Below are positions 28,801 through 43,800 of a DNA stretch of 64,000 nucleotides, piece after piece; within the stretch, counting starts at the first letter, position 1, and every line of letters starts with the position of its first letter. Made by a program: the position numbers and the translations under genes. The notes beneath the pieces were generated by a model. It was not told the origin of the DNA, did not search any database, and was given only the letters and a program-made list of their open reading frames with translations. The DNA is from Blastocystis sp. Blastoise (lineage: Eukaryota; Sar; Bigyra; Opalinata; Blastocystidae), in NCBI GenBank assembly GCA_039096225.1, contig JBBPEB010000013.1, positions 1,535,501 to 1,599,500 of the forward strand, given 5' to 3'.

Positions 28801-31800
28801 CTTAGTAGTAGTAAGAGTAGATTTAAGACTATTAAGAGAAGCAACAGTAATAGATGTAGATATAATATCAATAGGAGCTTCACCTTTAAACATATAACAA
28901 GCATGATAAATACCAGCTTTATTAAATATATAATTAAGAGGAGTAACACCATAAGGTAAAGCATCAGTAACTGTACCTTGACATTTAACAGTAGAGAACC
29001 AGAAAGAATCAGAAGCATCCCAACCATTAACACCAACTAAATAAGCTTTAGGTTCATTAACTATAGCTAATTGTTCAATACCATCAACAGCAGTAACACT
29101 ATTAACTGAAACAACTCTCATAGTATATTCAGAATATAATATATAATTAGTCATTTCCATAGATTGTTCAATCTTATAAGCATAACATAAATTAAGAGGT
29201 ATACCAGTAGTAGTAGAAGCAGTAAAAGATAAAGAAATAATACTATCTTGAGAAGTAATAACATCATTCATATTAACAGGAGAAGAAGTACAATCATTTC
29301 CAAGAATATATTTTATACTAAATTCATAAATATCACGATTATTTACATATATAAATGATTTAGGATAATTAACATAAGCAGTCTTATCATTACCATAATT
29401 AGGAGGAGCAACCATAACATTAATTAAATCAACAATAAGTAGAGAATGAGAAGTATATTGAGCAATACCTTCATTAGCAAATTGATATTCAATATAAATA
29501 GAATCACCATCAATAGATCTAGGAACAGTAACTTCATAAGTATTTTTATTTACTTTATTAAGATTATTAGTAGCACCAATAAAAACAAGATTATCATTAT
29601 CAGAAATACCATTACCAGTAATACTAATAGTCTTCATTTGATCAGCTATAATATAATTCTTAAGAATATCTTCAGAAGTAATAGATTGAATAGAATAAAC
29701 ATCAAAAGCAGTATTATGGAAATATACTTGTTCATCTATAACAAAACAAGCATAAATCTTAGATTTATCAGTAGTTTCATTAGTAATAGAAACAGTAAAA
29801 ACTCCATTAATAATACTAATAGAATCAGTAATCTTATTAATATCATCACAAGATTCAGTATCAACAAAATATACAGAAGAAATAGATTCAACATGATCAC
29901 CAGTAATAGTAAATTGTTTAGGTAAATTAGAAACAATTACATAATTATTATAACCTTCAGTAGAAACAATAGTATTTACAGTAAAGATAGTAGTATAATA
30001 TAATTCATTATTATTAATATCTAAATGAATATGTTTATCTTCATCTTTAAATATATAACAAAGATAAGCCATAGGATAATTATAATTATTAAATGATACA
30101 GTAGCTTTATTATCAACAATATTAAATAATTCAACAGAATCCATATTTTGAATACTAGTACATTCATCAATAGAAGGAACAAAATAAATTTGATCTTCAT
30201 TTGAAATACCATAACCATTAAATGTTAAAGTAATAGTATCATGTTTTAAGACTATAGATGATTGAGAAGAAGTAACATTTTCAATACCATATACTTCAAA
30301 AGGAGTATTATAACTTACATATAAATGATCTTTATGTATTTCTTCAGCATTTGTAACAGAATAAGTAAATCCATAACAGAAATAAAGAGGAGAAGTATAT
30401 AAACTATTAAATTCTAATAGATGAATACCATTATCATATTCAAAAGTATGAATAATTTGAGTACATTCATTATTTTCACTAATAGCAACAATATCTTCAG
30501 ATAATAATCCAGTACCAGTAATAGTAATAGTCTTATTATTATTAATAAGTATTTTATTAAATATATGATCTTCTTGTTCAGCTTGTATATTTGTAATACC
30601 TTTAGATTGCATAAGATAAGGTTGACTACCAATAAATGTATTTTGATTATAACCTAATAAAACAAATTCTTTATTATTAAATTTATAACATAATTGATAA
30701 GGAGTATTAGAAGTCTTTTCAAAAGTAAATGTAGCAACACCATTTGTATCAACATTAATAAGAGTAGTTTCATCATTAAATCCTTCAGAAATACCTGAAC
30801 AATCAACAGCATTATTAGATACCCATTTAAATGAATCACCTTCAGTAGATACTAAAGAATAGAACTTAATAGTACTAGGTATACCAACAATACTAAATAT
30901 ATCTTCATAAGCTAATTTAAGTGAAGTAGAACCAATAGATAATTCCATAGAATCTATATATAAGACATCTAAAGTAATATGTAATTTTACTACTTCTTCA
31001 TTATCAAATTTATAACAAATAGCTACTTTAGTAGTATAAATATTAATATTTTGAGAATATTTATTATTTTCTAAAGCATATAAAGTCATAGAATTAGTAC
31101 AACTATCTCTATTATCAATAAGAACAACACGATCATTAGTATTTAAATTAGATCCAATAAATTCAATAGTAGAATCTTGAGAATAAACAACAGCATCATT
31201 ACGAGTACCAGGAGTAATAAGAAGACTCTTAACATAATATACATGTAAAATATCATCTGGAATAACAAATACATTTTCACCTACCATCTTATAACATACT
31301 TGATATTGATCAATATTAATTTCATTTAATGTAATTGTTACAGACATATCACTATTAACATTAGTATAAATAGCACGTTCACAACTATTATGAAGAGGAA
31401 CAACAGCTACTTGATCTTCAACACTAATATGAGTACCACTAATTGTAAATGTCTTAGGAACATTATATATAACATAATTAGAATTACCTTGAATAGCAAC
31501 TAAAGAATCAACTCTCTTAGAAGTAAATACATCAGATAATTTATACCATTGATTAGGTTGATATTTACTAAATTGATAACAAACATTCCAATAATCAGAA
31601 GTACTATAATCTAAAGTATAAGTAGCATATAAACTTTCAGCATTTTCTTCAACAGTAATAGAATCAATAGTATTAAAACCAACAGAATTACCATTACAAC
31701 CTTCATTTTCTAAAACAAATTTAATCTTATCACCAGCAGTAGCACCATTCATTAAAGTAACATCATCTAATAATCTTCTAAAACCAACGGATTTCTTAAC

Positions 31801-34800
31801 TAAAACAACAGTCTTAGTAACACCAACTAAAGCACTAAATCCTGAATAACCATCAGAACTAGTTAAAGTAGGTGTAGCAAGAGGAGTAAAACGTAAGTTT
31901 TCTAATATAATAGGTGCTTCTTTAACAGAATCTTTAACAAATACATAACATATATCATAAATATGACCAGCTTGAAGAGATGACATAGGATAAGTTATCT
32001 TTTTATTAACTATAGAAATAACAGATTCAGGTTCAATACATTCTTCACCAGATTCAATAATATAAGCATAATCATTATTAGAAACACCATTACCAACAAC
32101 ATTAAGAACAATAGTTTCATCATTAATAACTGGATAATTTATATTATAATTATTAGTACCTTCAAACGTATTAATACCATCAATACTAATAGAGAAATCA
32201 TTATACATCTTCCATGATTCACCACCAAATAAATAACATAATTTAAGAGATTGAGAAACACTTGTAGGATAAACAACAGTAACAGTATGATTTGTAATAA
32301 TAAATTCATAAGTAGATTCAGTACAAGAAGAAACAACAAATTTAATCTTATCACCATCAGTTATACTATTACCATAGAAAGTAAAAGTTTTTTCTTGACC
32401 AGCAACAACAGTAGTAGGATTACCTTCAGAAACAGTAATTTCAACAGGTAAAAGGCCTTTAATAGTAATAGGATAAAGAGGGAAATAATCACTATTAGGA
32501 TATTGATAACAAATATAATATTGTTTATCTAACATATCTTCATTAGTAAATATATAAGTAGCAGATAAATGATTATCAGAATTCATAATTACACTCTTTT
32601 CAGCAAATATTACATTACTATTACAATCTTCAGTTTCAACTATTTTAATCTTATCATTAATAGAAGCTAAACCTCCAGAAATAAGAAGTGTCTTTCTTTC
32701 ATTTAATATAAATACATTATTACTTGTTTCTTTACTATCTGTAAGAATAGGAGAATTTTCAACATGAATAGAGAAATTATCACCATCATATAATTTCCAT
32801 TCTTCACCTTCAAATTGATAACATAATTTATAATATTTAGAACCAGATTGTCTTAAAACAAACATAGCAATAAGATTATTATCAATATCTACATAAGGTT
32901 CAGTTAAAATAGTATTACTATCTTCACAATTAGTAGAAGTATTATCAATAAATTTAATACGATCACCTTCTTGAATACCATTACCAGTAAATTGAACATA
33001 AGATTGTTCATGAGTCTTAATATCACCAAGAATAGTACCTTGAACACCAGTCATACTATATACTTCATATATAGTAGTATTATATTCATTAAGTAATTGA
33101 ACTTTAGCACCATTAAATTGATAACATAAGAATACAGAAGAATCAATTACTTTATTAAATGTAATATCCATAGAATGATCAGTAATAGAAGTAATATCAG
33201 CAATATGTTCTTCATCTTCACAACTAGAAATAACAAGATAAGCATTATCATTCATAGAACTGCCAATACTATCTATACTAAATGTCTTAGACATATGATT
33301 AACAGCAGTAATAACATCATTATCTAAAGTAATATCATTAAATTGATATACAGCAATACTAATAAGATTATCACCATGAGGACCAAGTAAAATAGGTTGT
33401 TCATTATTAAATAAGAAACATATTTGATAAGTATCAATAGAAGGAGTCATAAAAGTAATAATAGCTTCATTATTTTCAAGTGTATAAGGACCATTAACAA
33501 TAGTACCAGAACAATCTATAGAATCAGAACTAACAAAATAGAAAGATCCATTAATAGAATCAGGAGTAGTAGTAAAATGAAGTAATTTAGGTTGATCAAC
33601 TACAGCAACAGAATTTATTAAATTATTTTCTGATTCAATAGAAAGAATACTATATACAGTATAAACTTCAGAAAGAAGAACATAAGATTCACTACCAAAT
33701 TTATAACAAGCTTGAATACTAGCAATCTTACTATTAATTTGTATATTAATAGAATCTAAAGAAAGTATATCAAGATAATTATCATTATTATTTAATAAAA
33801 TATCCATATTATCACAAGTAGATCCTTCAGGAATAAATTTAATCTTATCATTAATAGCAAATCCATTACCAATAACTTGATAATCATGAGATTGGCTAAC
33901 AACAAATTTATTAATAGATTCATTATTCATAGTTAAACCAGTAAATGTCTTAGTAGTAATAGAATATAAAGAATAAGGTTTAATAGTAGCATCACTAAAT
34001 TGATAACAGAATAAGAAAGTACCTTGATAAATACTATTAATATTAAGTTCATAATAAAGACCATCTTCATTAGAAACAACAGAAGTAGTATAAATTTTCT
34101 TATCACTTTCACAAGTAATATCATCAACATAATAAACTATATCACTATTTGTTAATCCAGTACCAGTTACATAAATCTTCTTAGGATTACCAATAACAAA
34201 AGTATTAATTGAACCATCAGTAGTAGTAAGACTATTAACATTTAAGTCACCTTCTGTTTCTTGTAAGAAACGTTTCATCATCTTAGACATCTTAAATATA
34301 GTATTTAATTTATTACTATTAATAGTATATTGAGAATATTTATTTATAATACCATTAGAATATTGATAACAAAGAACAAACTCAGTTATACCTGTATATT
34401 CAGTAATAAAAGTAAATGTACCTTGTTTATTAGAATTATATTCAAATATATTATTATTAGAATTAACAATAGGTAACATAGCTTTAGTATTAGAACATTC
34501 TTCTTTAGAAGATATAAACCAGAATTTACTATTTTCAAGATTATTACCATAAATAGAAATAGTTTTTTCTTGAATACTTAATTCATTAAGAGGAATATTA
34601 ACACCTTCCATAGAAATAAATTGAGAAATAATTATAGGTTTAGATTGTAATGTAATTATACCAACATTCTTAATATTAGCACAAATATATACAGAAGAAG
34701 CACCTTGTTTAGGAATAATAGACATAGTATTACTAAGAATTCTCATAGTATATGTATTATCAGAACCAGAAATCATAAGTTTATACATATCATTATCAAA

Positions 34801-37800
34801 ATTACATTGTTTATTATTAAGATAGAATACATCATCATTATGAATATTCTTTAAAGTATTAAATATAATAGGAGTAGATATACCAGCAATCATACTTTCA
34901 ATAGGTTCCATATTAATTTCAATAATATTCATAGTAATAGAAGAATGAAGAGTCCAATCAATAGTATTAAGAGATAAACATAATGAATATTCATTAGAAG
35001 AATTCTCATTAATCTTATGAATAGTATAAATAGAATCTAATTCACTCTTTGATAAAATAGATTTATTATCAAATAATAAAGTAGAAGTAGATGAACAAGT
35101 TTGACCATTTTCAACAAATTTAATATAATATTGTTTAGGTATTTCAGGTTTAATAGTAAGAATAAGTTTAGAAGCTTGATTATTTTGAGCTCTATTAGGT
35201 ATAATAGTATCGACTTGATAATTAGTTAATTGAATATCCATCTTATTCATTATATCATCATTATATTGATAACATAAATTCATTTCTTCTTGAGATTCTA
35301 TTATAGGTTCAATAGTAGAATCATTATCATTAATAGAGGATTCAGAAACATTATCAGCAATATAACTATCTTTAAGTTGTACCATAATATTATATAATTT
35401 AGTATTAGAATGTTCAGTAAATTGAATACCTTTAGTAGATTTAGCATAATAATGATTATCAAGAGAAGAAATCATAGAACCACTAATACCTTGTTCAGAA
35501 GGAGAATGAGTAGCAAAATGAATAAGAGAATCTCTATTACAATTCTTATTATTTGAAGAAGTAAAAGCATATAAATCATTCTTTTGTATATTATGACTAG
35601 ATAATTTAATAGAGAAAGAATCATTAATAGAAGTATAAGTAGCAGCATTCATATTAACCATAGTAATAGAAGGAATATAAGATAATAATTTATATTGTTC
35701 ATCTTTAGATGATTTATAACAATAAGATAATTTAGTATTTTCAGGTAAATTAAGAGATAAAGTAAATTGTTTCTTTTCATCAATAGAAGAAACATAAACA
35801 AAATCTTGTTCATTATTACAATTATCTGATTGAGTAAGAGCAATAGAATCTTGATTAGATATATCAATACCTTCTATAATAAATGTCTTAGGAATAGAAT
35901 TAACAAGAATAGTATTACTACCTTCAATAGCTTCAATCTTAGAAATACCACGAACAGCTAATTGGAAGTTATTCATAAAGAATGATTCTACAGTAGATAA
36001 AGTATTAAACATATAACAAAGATGATATAAACCAGCTTGAGAAGGATTAAATTTAAAAGCATATTGATTCTTATTAATTTCTTGAATAGAAAGAGGATTT
36101 TCAATATTCTTACAATCTTCTACATTAACAACAGGAACAACTGTATCAAGTTTACTAATATGATAACCATTAATAAATATATCATAACTAGAATTCATAT
36201 CATAAGTAGTATCTTGTAAACGTCTACCATTATCATTATTACCATTAAGAGTAGCAACTGTCATTTGTATAGAAGAATACATCTTATAAGGTTCATCAAC
36301 AAATCTATAACATAAAACATAAGTATTAGTAGTAACATGATCAAAAGTAACTATTGCATGACCACCTTCATCTACATTAATATCAGTCATTCCATTAGAA
36401 ACAAGAGCTTCATTAGCATTATCACAAGAAGTAGAAGTAGAAGGAACATAACGAATAAAATCACCTAAATGAATACCATAACCAGTAAATTGAATTTGTT
36501 TTTCAACACCAGCAACAGCAATAGAACTATCACTTGAATTAATATCATATACTTCTACTTGATATTTAGTAACTAATGAGAATTGTTCATCAGATCCATA
36601 TTTATAACATAAAGAATAATAACCATTAGAAGCAACAGTAAACATAATATTCTCAAAAATAACTTCAGTCATATCTGAGAAATAACTAACTGAATAAATA
36701 GAAGTTTCAAGAACAATATCAGCATCACAATCATTTCCAGAAACAAATTTAAGTTGATCATTAGTAGATAAACCATAACCAGAAATAATAAGATTTTCAG
36801 GAACATTAGCAACATAAACAAGAGAAGAACCTTTATTACTATCAATAGTATCAATACCTATAACAGTAGTAGTAATATCTTGATAGAAAACAAAAGGTTC
36901 ATCAGCAAATCTATAACAAAGAGAGAATTTATTATTAGTAGCAGTCTTTGAAGTTTCAAGGAATGTAATAGTAGATTTACCATTAGAATCAACAGCACTA
37001 GTAAATGTAGCAATAGAAGCAGTTGATAATTTATTAATAATAGGAGTACTAGATACTTCAACAATAGATCCTTCAGTATTTATAGCAATTTCACTATTAA
37101 TAAAACCACTATTTTCAAGAGAAGATTCAGAAATAGCAACAGCATCACTATTACAATCTGTACCCTTAACCCATTTTACTTGATCTAAAGAAGAACCTGA
37201 TGAAATACCAAAACCAGTAAATATATAAACATCAGTATTATAAGCAGAACTCTTACTAGAAGTACAAGTAGGACAATTTTCAGAAACAACAGCTTTAATT
37301 TCATTTACATGAATATCTAAAGAAGCTAACCATTTTTCACTAGCAAACTTATAACATAATACATAAGCATCATTAGAACCATTATCTAACATAAATGTAG
37401 CTTCAAAAGTATCATCTAATGTAACAACAGGAACTAAGAAATTATTACTATTACAATTAGTCTTTGAAATAGTGACTTGATCACCAACAGTAACACCATT
37501 ATTCTTATTACTATTAAATATATATGTCTTAGGATATTTAGCAACAATAGTATTAATATTACCAGTCATAGAAGTAACTTCATCTAAAGATAACACAGTT
37601 AAATATACAGAAGTAGGAATATAAGAGGATAAACTAGAAGGATGATAACACATTAATAAAGGTTCACTAGAAGATTCTAATAATAAGAAATCAATATAAT
37701 ATTTATCTTCTTCAACATTTTGATTAACTTCAACAGAATCAGTAACAATAAATTCACCATTAACTTGAATATTAGCACCAGATACAGAACAATCATTACC

Positions 37801-40800
37801 ACTAACAAACTTTAAAGAATCACCTAAAGTAATATTACCATAAACTTCAAATTTCTTAAATTGATTCTTAACAATAATACCATCAGCACCTTCTTGACTA
37901 TCATAAGCTTTAAGAGCAATAATAGAACGAACATATAACTTCTTTCTAGGATAATACATCATTTCTTCATTACCAAATGTATAACAAAGAGAGAACCAAC
38001 CAGCATCAACAAATTTAACTTGAGACATACCATTAATAACACTAGCTTCATATACTATATCATTAGAACCATCTACTTTCATACCTAAAGCATCTTCTAA
38101 ATTAGAACAATCTTCACCACCAATAAAACGGAATTTATCATTAACATTAGATTCACTAACACCATTACCAGTAAATTTAATAGTACTATCAGCATTAAGA
38201 ATAAAAACTTGATTATCTTCAAGAGTACTAAATGTATCAATAGAAAATACCTTAAAAGTAAATTGAGGATATTTAATATATCCTTCATTCTTAAATTGAT
38301 AACAAATAGTAATAGAAGAATAAGTAGCTTCAAAATTGAAAATAATTTGATTATTTTCATCTAAATTAGAAACATTAGTATGATTAAAGTTAGTAATAGC
38401 ATATTCTACTCTACAAGTATCATCAGAATGAATAAAGAAAACAGTATCTTCAGAAGAAATACCATTACCAGTAAATTGAATAGGAGAATCAGTACCAGCA
38501 ATAACTACATTAGGTAAATCATTAGGATAATCAGTATAACTAGTAACATCAGTTAAATCCCAAATATTAACATTAATAGAAGGATATAATAAATAAGGTT
38601 CATCACCAAATTTATAACATAAATTATATTGATGAGCAGTTAAACCAGAAGCAAATTCAAAACGAATTGTATTATCAGCAGCAACATACATAGAATCTCT
38701 TCCTGTATGAGTCTTCTGTAAAGCACTAAGTATAGGAGTACTATCACTCTTTACAGTAAAATGATCTTCAGTTTCTTGTTTATTGACTTCTAATAAAGAA
38801 AGATTATCACTATTTTCAATATAATCAGCATTATTTAATGTAGCTATATTAATATTACAATCATTACCACTAACCCATCTAGCCATATCTAAAGTCTTAT
38901 CAGATATACCTAAACCATTTACTTTAAATTGTTTCTTTGTACCAACAATAGCAATATTACTTTCTAAAGCAGAATTAATAGAATCAAAACTAGTTAATTC
39001 ATATACTTTAAGAGTATAACTAGAATATAATTTATAATGTTCATTAGAGAATTGATAACATAAAACTAATTCTTCAGTAAGACCATGAGCAAAAGAAATA
39101 GGAGCTTCATGATTACTATTAATACTAAGAGGACCATAAATAGCTTGATCTATATTACATTCAGATATACTCTTAGGCATATAGAAGAATTTATCATTTT
39201 CATGAATACCAATACCATTAAAAGTAAATACTTTAGGATAACCAGCTACAACTACATCATTAGAACCAAAATCAGAATCAATACTATCAATATCACCTAA
39301 AGTAACACTAATAGAAGTCTTTACCCAATAATCTAAATCTTTAAATTTATAACAAACTTGAAGATTACCTACAAGAGAATTCTTGAAATAAAGATTAGCT
39401 TTAAGATCAGAAGTAATAGGGAATGTTCTATCTTCATAAGGACTATCACATTCAGTATCAGTAGAACCATTTACTAAACATTGAGAATCAGTATTTGTCA
39501 TAGGAATAAAACGAATACTATCTTCAGCACTAATACCATTACCAAGTATATTAACTTCTTCAGAAATATCAGCTACAAGTACATTATATAAACCACTAGT
39601 AGAAGTAGATAAACCATTAAATGACTTAATTTCAATAGTAATAGTAGCATAAGAAGCAATATTATCAGTACTATAAGCATAACAAAGAGAATAAGTACCA
39701 GCAACAGCTTGAGAATCAATAACAATATCAGAACCAATATGAGTATCATCAATAGCATAAACACTATTTAAATTATCTTCAGTAGAAAGTTTTAAGTAAT
39801 AATCAGTTTCAGTACATTGATGTCCACTTAAAACAAAAGCAACTTTATCATTTCTTTCTTCATCATAATTATAAGCATTTAATATAAATTTTGTCATACA
39901 TCCAGCAACAACCATAGAAGGAGTAAGACTATCAACTTTAAGAGATTCAATAATAAATTGATAATCTTTAGGAGTTTCATTACCAAAAGTATAAGTTAAA
40001 GAATATTGTCCTAATTTATTAAATTTAATAGTAGAAGAATATTCTCCTTGAATAACATCAATAGGAGTTTGAATAGTTTCTTTAGTATTAATCCAAGAAG
40101 CATTATCAGTATCAACATAATTAGCATACCAATGACCAGTATAAATAATCTTTGTAGATTGACCATTATAAGTGACAGTAGAAGGAGTAACAGCAGTAAT
40201 ATAAACGACATTAAGAACAATAGAAGTCTTTAAATAACCTTCAACACCATTGAAATGATAACATAAAGAAAGAGGTTGTTCATGTTCATCAAAAGTATAT
40301 ATAGCTTGAATAGAAGTAAGATCATTATTAATCATAATATCTTTTACAGAAGGAGCATAAGTGACATCAGCAGTACATTCCATAGATGTATCAATCCATT
40401 TATAAGTATCTTCATTAGTAAAACCATAACCAGATAAAGTAAATGATTTAGGAACAGTAGCTACAATATAATCATTACTCATTGTATCAATAACAGAAGT
40501 AAAAGTACTAATAAAAGATACTTTAATAACAATATTAGATAATAAAATATAATCAATTTGATCTTTAGATTTATAACATAAAGACCAATTATTACCACCA
40601 AATCCAGTTTGGAATTGAATAGTAATCATATTATCAGTAATTACAACAGAATCAGATCCATCCATAAATTTAGCATAAGCATCAGGATTTGTATTACAAT
40701 CTTCACCAGACATTAAGAAACGAATAGAACCTTGTTCAAAATTACCAACACCTTGAATAGAAGCAGTAGATTCAACACCAGCAATAAAAGAAGAAGGAGT

Positions 40801-43800
40801 TAATGATTTTATATAAGGAGTTTCAATAAGCATATCTTTATATAATTTCCAAGGATGTTCACCAAATTTATAACAAATAGCAGCAGAAGCAGTAGAAGAA
40901 GTAATATGAACTCTAGCTACATATTGGTTATTAATAGATTGAACAATAGCCATAGGATTATTACCTGTTTGATCTTTATTGACAGTAACAGATTGAACAG
41001 AAGTACTAAAAGAAGTACATTTATATTGTTTAGGACAAGCTTTAGCTTCTTTAGATTCAATAATATCAAAAGAATCAGAAGTAACAGTAGGAATAACAAA
41101 TACACGTTCAGTATCAGTTTGAATACCAGAATTATCAATTAAATAACCATAAATATCGAAGTAATAAGCAACATTATTTTCATCGATAATTTCAATACGA
41201 TGGCCAATATCAATATTACCAAAAGTACAAGATCCCTTAATTTCTAATATATTATACATAGCTTCATAATGGAAAGAAGCATTAGAACAAGTAGGTCTAT
41301 AACACATAGAACATTCTTCAGAAGGTAATATGACAGATAAAGCATTATGAGAACCAGCAGGAGATAAAATAGTAATACCAAGAATAGTATTCCATTTACC
41401 AGAAGGTTGTTGAGCAGTTTCAAAAGTAACAATAGCATCATCAATAGAACTTAAATGTTCAATCTTTAATCTAGCATCAACAAGAGTATCCTGAATATCA
41501 ATAGGAATAGTTTGACTAATACCATCAGAAACAATAAAAGAACCAGTAGTAGGTTCTTCATTAAATTCAAGTATAATAGTTTGTTTTTCTTGTTTACCTG
41601 TAGTAGATTGAGAATAATAATTCCAACAATCACTATCAGAAGTAGATTCAGAATCAACTAAGAATATCTTATCACCTTCTTTAATAGATTGACCATTAAG
41701 ATGAAGATCAATAATAGAATCAGCAGCAGCTAAAGAAGGAGAAACACTATCTAAATGAGCTACTTCATACGATAAATTATCATATAACTTAGGACTAGTA
41801 GTCATATCAGGATTACTTAAATCATAACAAACTTTAACAGAATTCTTAGAATTAGTATTAATATAACTAGCATGAGAAGAATCACCTACAGAGAAAATAG
41901 TACTTTCATCATCACAAGTATTTTCAACTAAACGAACAGTATTAGCAGTAGAAGAAAGAGTAGAACAAGCACTACCAATAAATTCAACTTCTGATAAAAT
42001 AGTAAATTCAGTATTACCCCAATTACGTGTAATAATAAAACGGAAATAACGAGAAGCAACAGGAGTATTAAAAGGTATTTTCTTCCATATACCAGATTTA
42101 GTTTCATCTTGATCTAAATTATAAAGAATAGTTTCTGGAATATCTTTCCAAGGAGCATTAGGTTTAAAAGCACAATCTTCAGTATTACAACTATCTAAAT
42201 ATTGTAATTTAATATCACGAGCATTACTAAAAGTATAAAAACCATTAATAAAAATATTAAATTGAGAGAGAGTATGACAACTACCGAAATCATAAATAAT
42301 CCAATTATTTAATCCCCAAGTATATCCAGCATTTGAGAAAACAAATACCTTATCATTAGAATTACCATCAACAGTAACAGAAGGATAAGGAGAACCAGGA
42401 TATTTATTATGATAATATTTACTTAATTCAGGACAAGCATCAGTATTACAGATACCTCCAGTAAGATCAGTATTAGGAGTTAAAGTCTTATAATCAACAT
42501 TAGGTTGATAAATACCAAAACCATTGAATCTCATATAATAATTCATACCTTCAACAAGAATATTATCTGTAGTACTAGTTTGAGTAGAAACAACACCAGC
42601 TAAAACAACATCAAAAGCAGTAGTAGTATAAAGAGAAGAAGTAGCATGAATATAATAACATAAATGATATACACCAGGATCAGCAAAAGTAATATGACCT
42701 AACCAAGTTTGACCAAAAGAGAAACTAGAATCAATAGTAGTTTCCATAGTAACAGGAAGACGAGTTTGACAAAGATCATCAAGAGAATAAGAAATTTCAT
42801 CTTGAAGTTCAAAACCAATACCACTTAATTGAATAGTATAAGGAATATCTTCAATAGCATCAACAAAAGGCATAGCTATATTATCTTGAATAACATTCAC
42901 TTGACGTATACCACTAAGAATGAAATGTTTATTAGGTACTTTAAAACCATGAATACCACCAAAATAATATAAGAGATTCAAAGGATTTGAATTATAAGTA
43001 GCACCCATAGTAAGTTTGAAAGAGATCATAGTATTATTAGCAGAAAGAAGAGTGGAGACACTATCAACAACAGTAAAAGAATCATCAGCGAAAGATATCT
43101 TATCTTGATTCGTGAATCCATAACCAGTAATAGTAAAGATCATAGGTACACTCATATATAAATAAGAAGCATCAACTTCAATAGCTTTAATAGAGAAAGT
43201 TTGTTCAATATCAATACAGATATTTTGGAAATAATAAACGAAATGAAGATCATTATAAGGAGTAGTAAAAGTAAATACAGCAGTAGCTTTAGTATCAGTA
43301 AATGTAGAAATAGTAGAAGAAGCATAAATATCACCTATTTCATCACAAGAGCCACTAACAAGTTTTAAGGAATCACCCTTACCAAAACCAATACCATGAA
43401 TATATACTTCAGTTTCATCACCAACAACACCAAGAGGTATATTATCTACAAATTCAAGAGATTCAATAGAAGCAGTCTTAATAGTAAATGTAGGTTGAAG
43501 AAGAATAGCATTATTATTAGGGAATACTAAGCAAATAGAAGCATCTTGATAAGATGATTGTAAAACAAGAAGAGGACCAAGATTTGCAGAATATTCATTA
43601 ATAGCTACAGGACTAACAATAGTATTTTCAAAATTGCATTGAGCAGAACTAGTAAGACCAGATTTAAATAAACCAAGTTTCATAGAAGTAGGAAGTAATC
43701 CATCAATTTGAACAGTTTGAATACCACCAGCAGGTCCACTTAAAGGAGAAATAGTATTAATAGAATAAATAGGAATAGTATTATCAGTTTTATCGTTATT

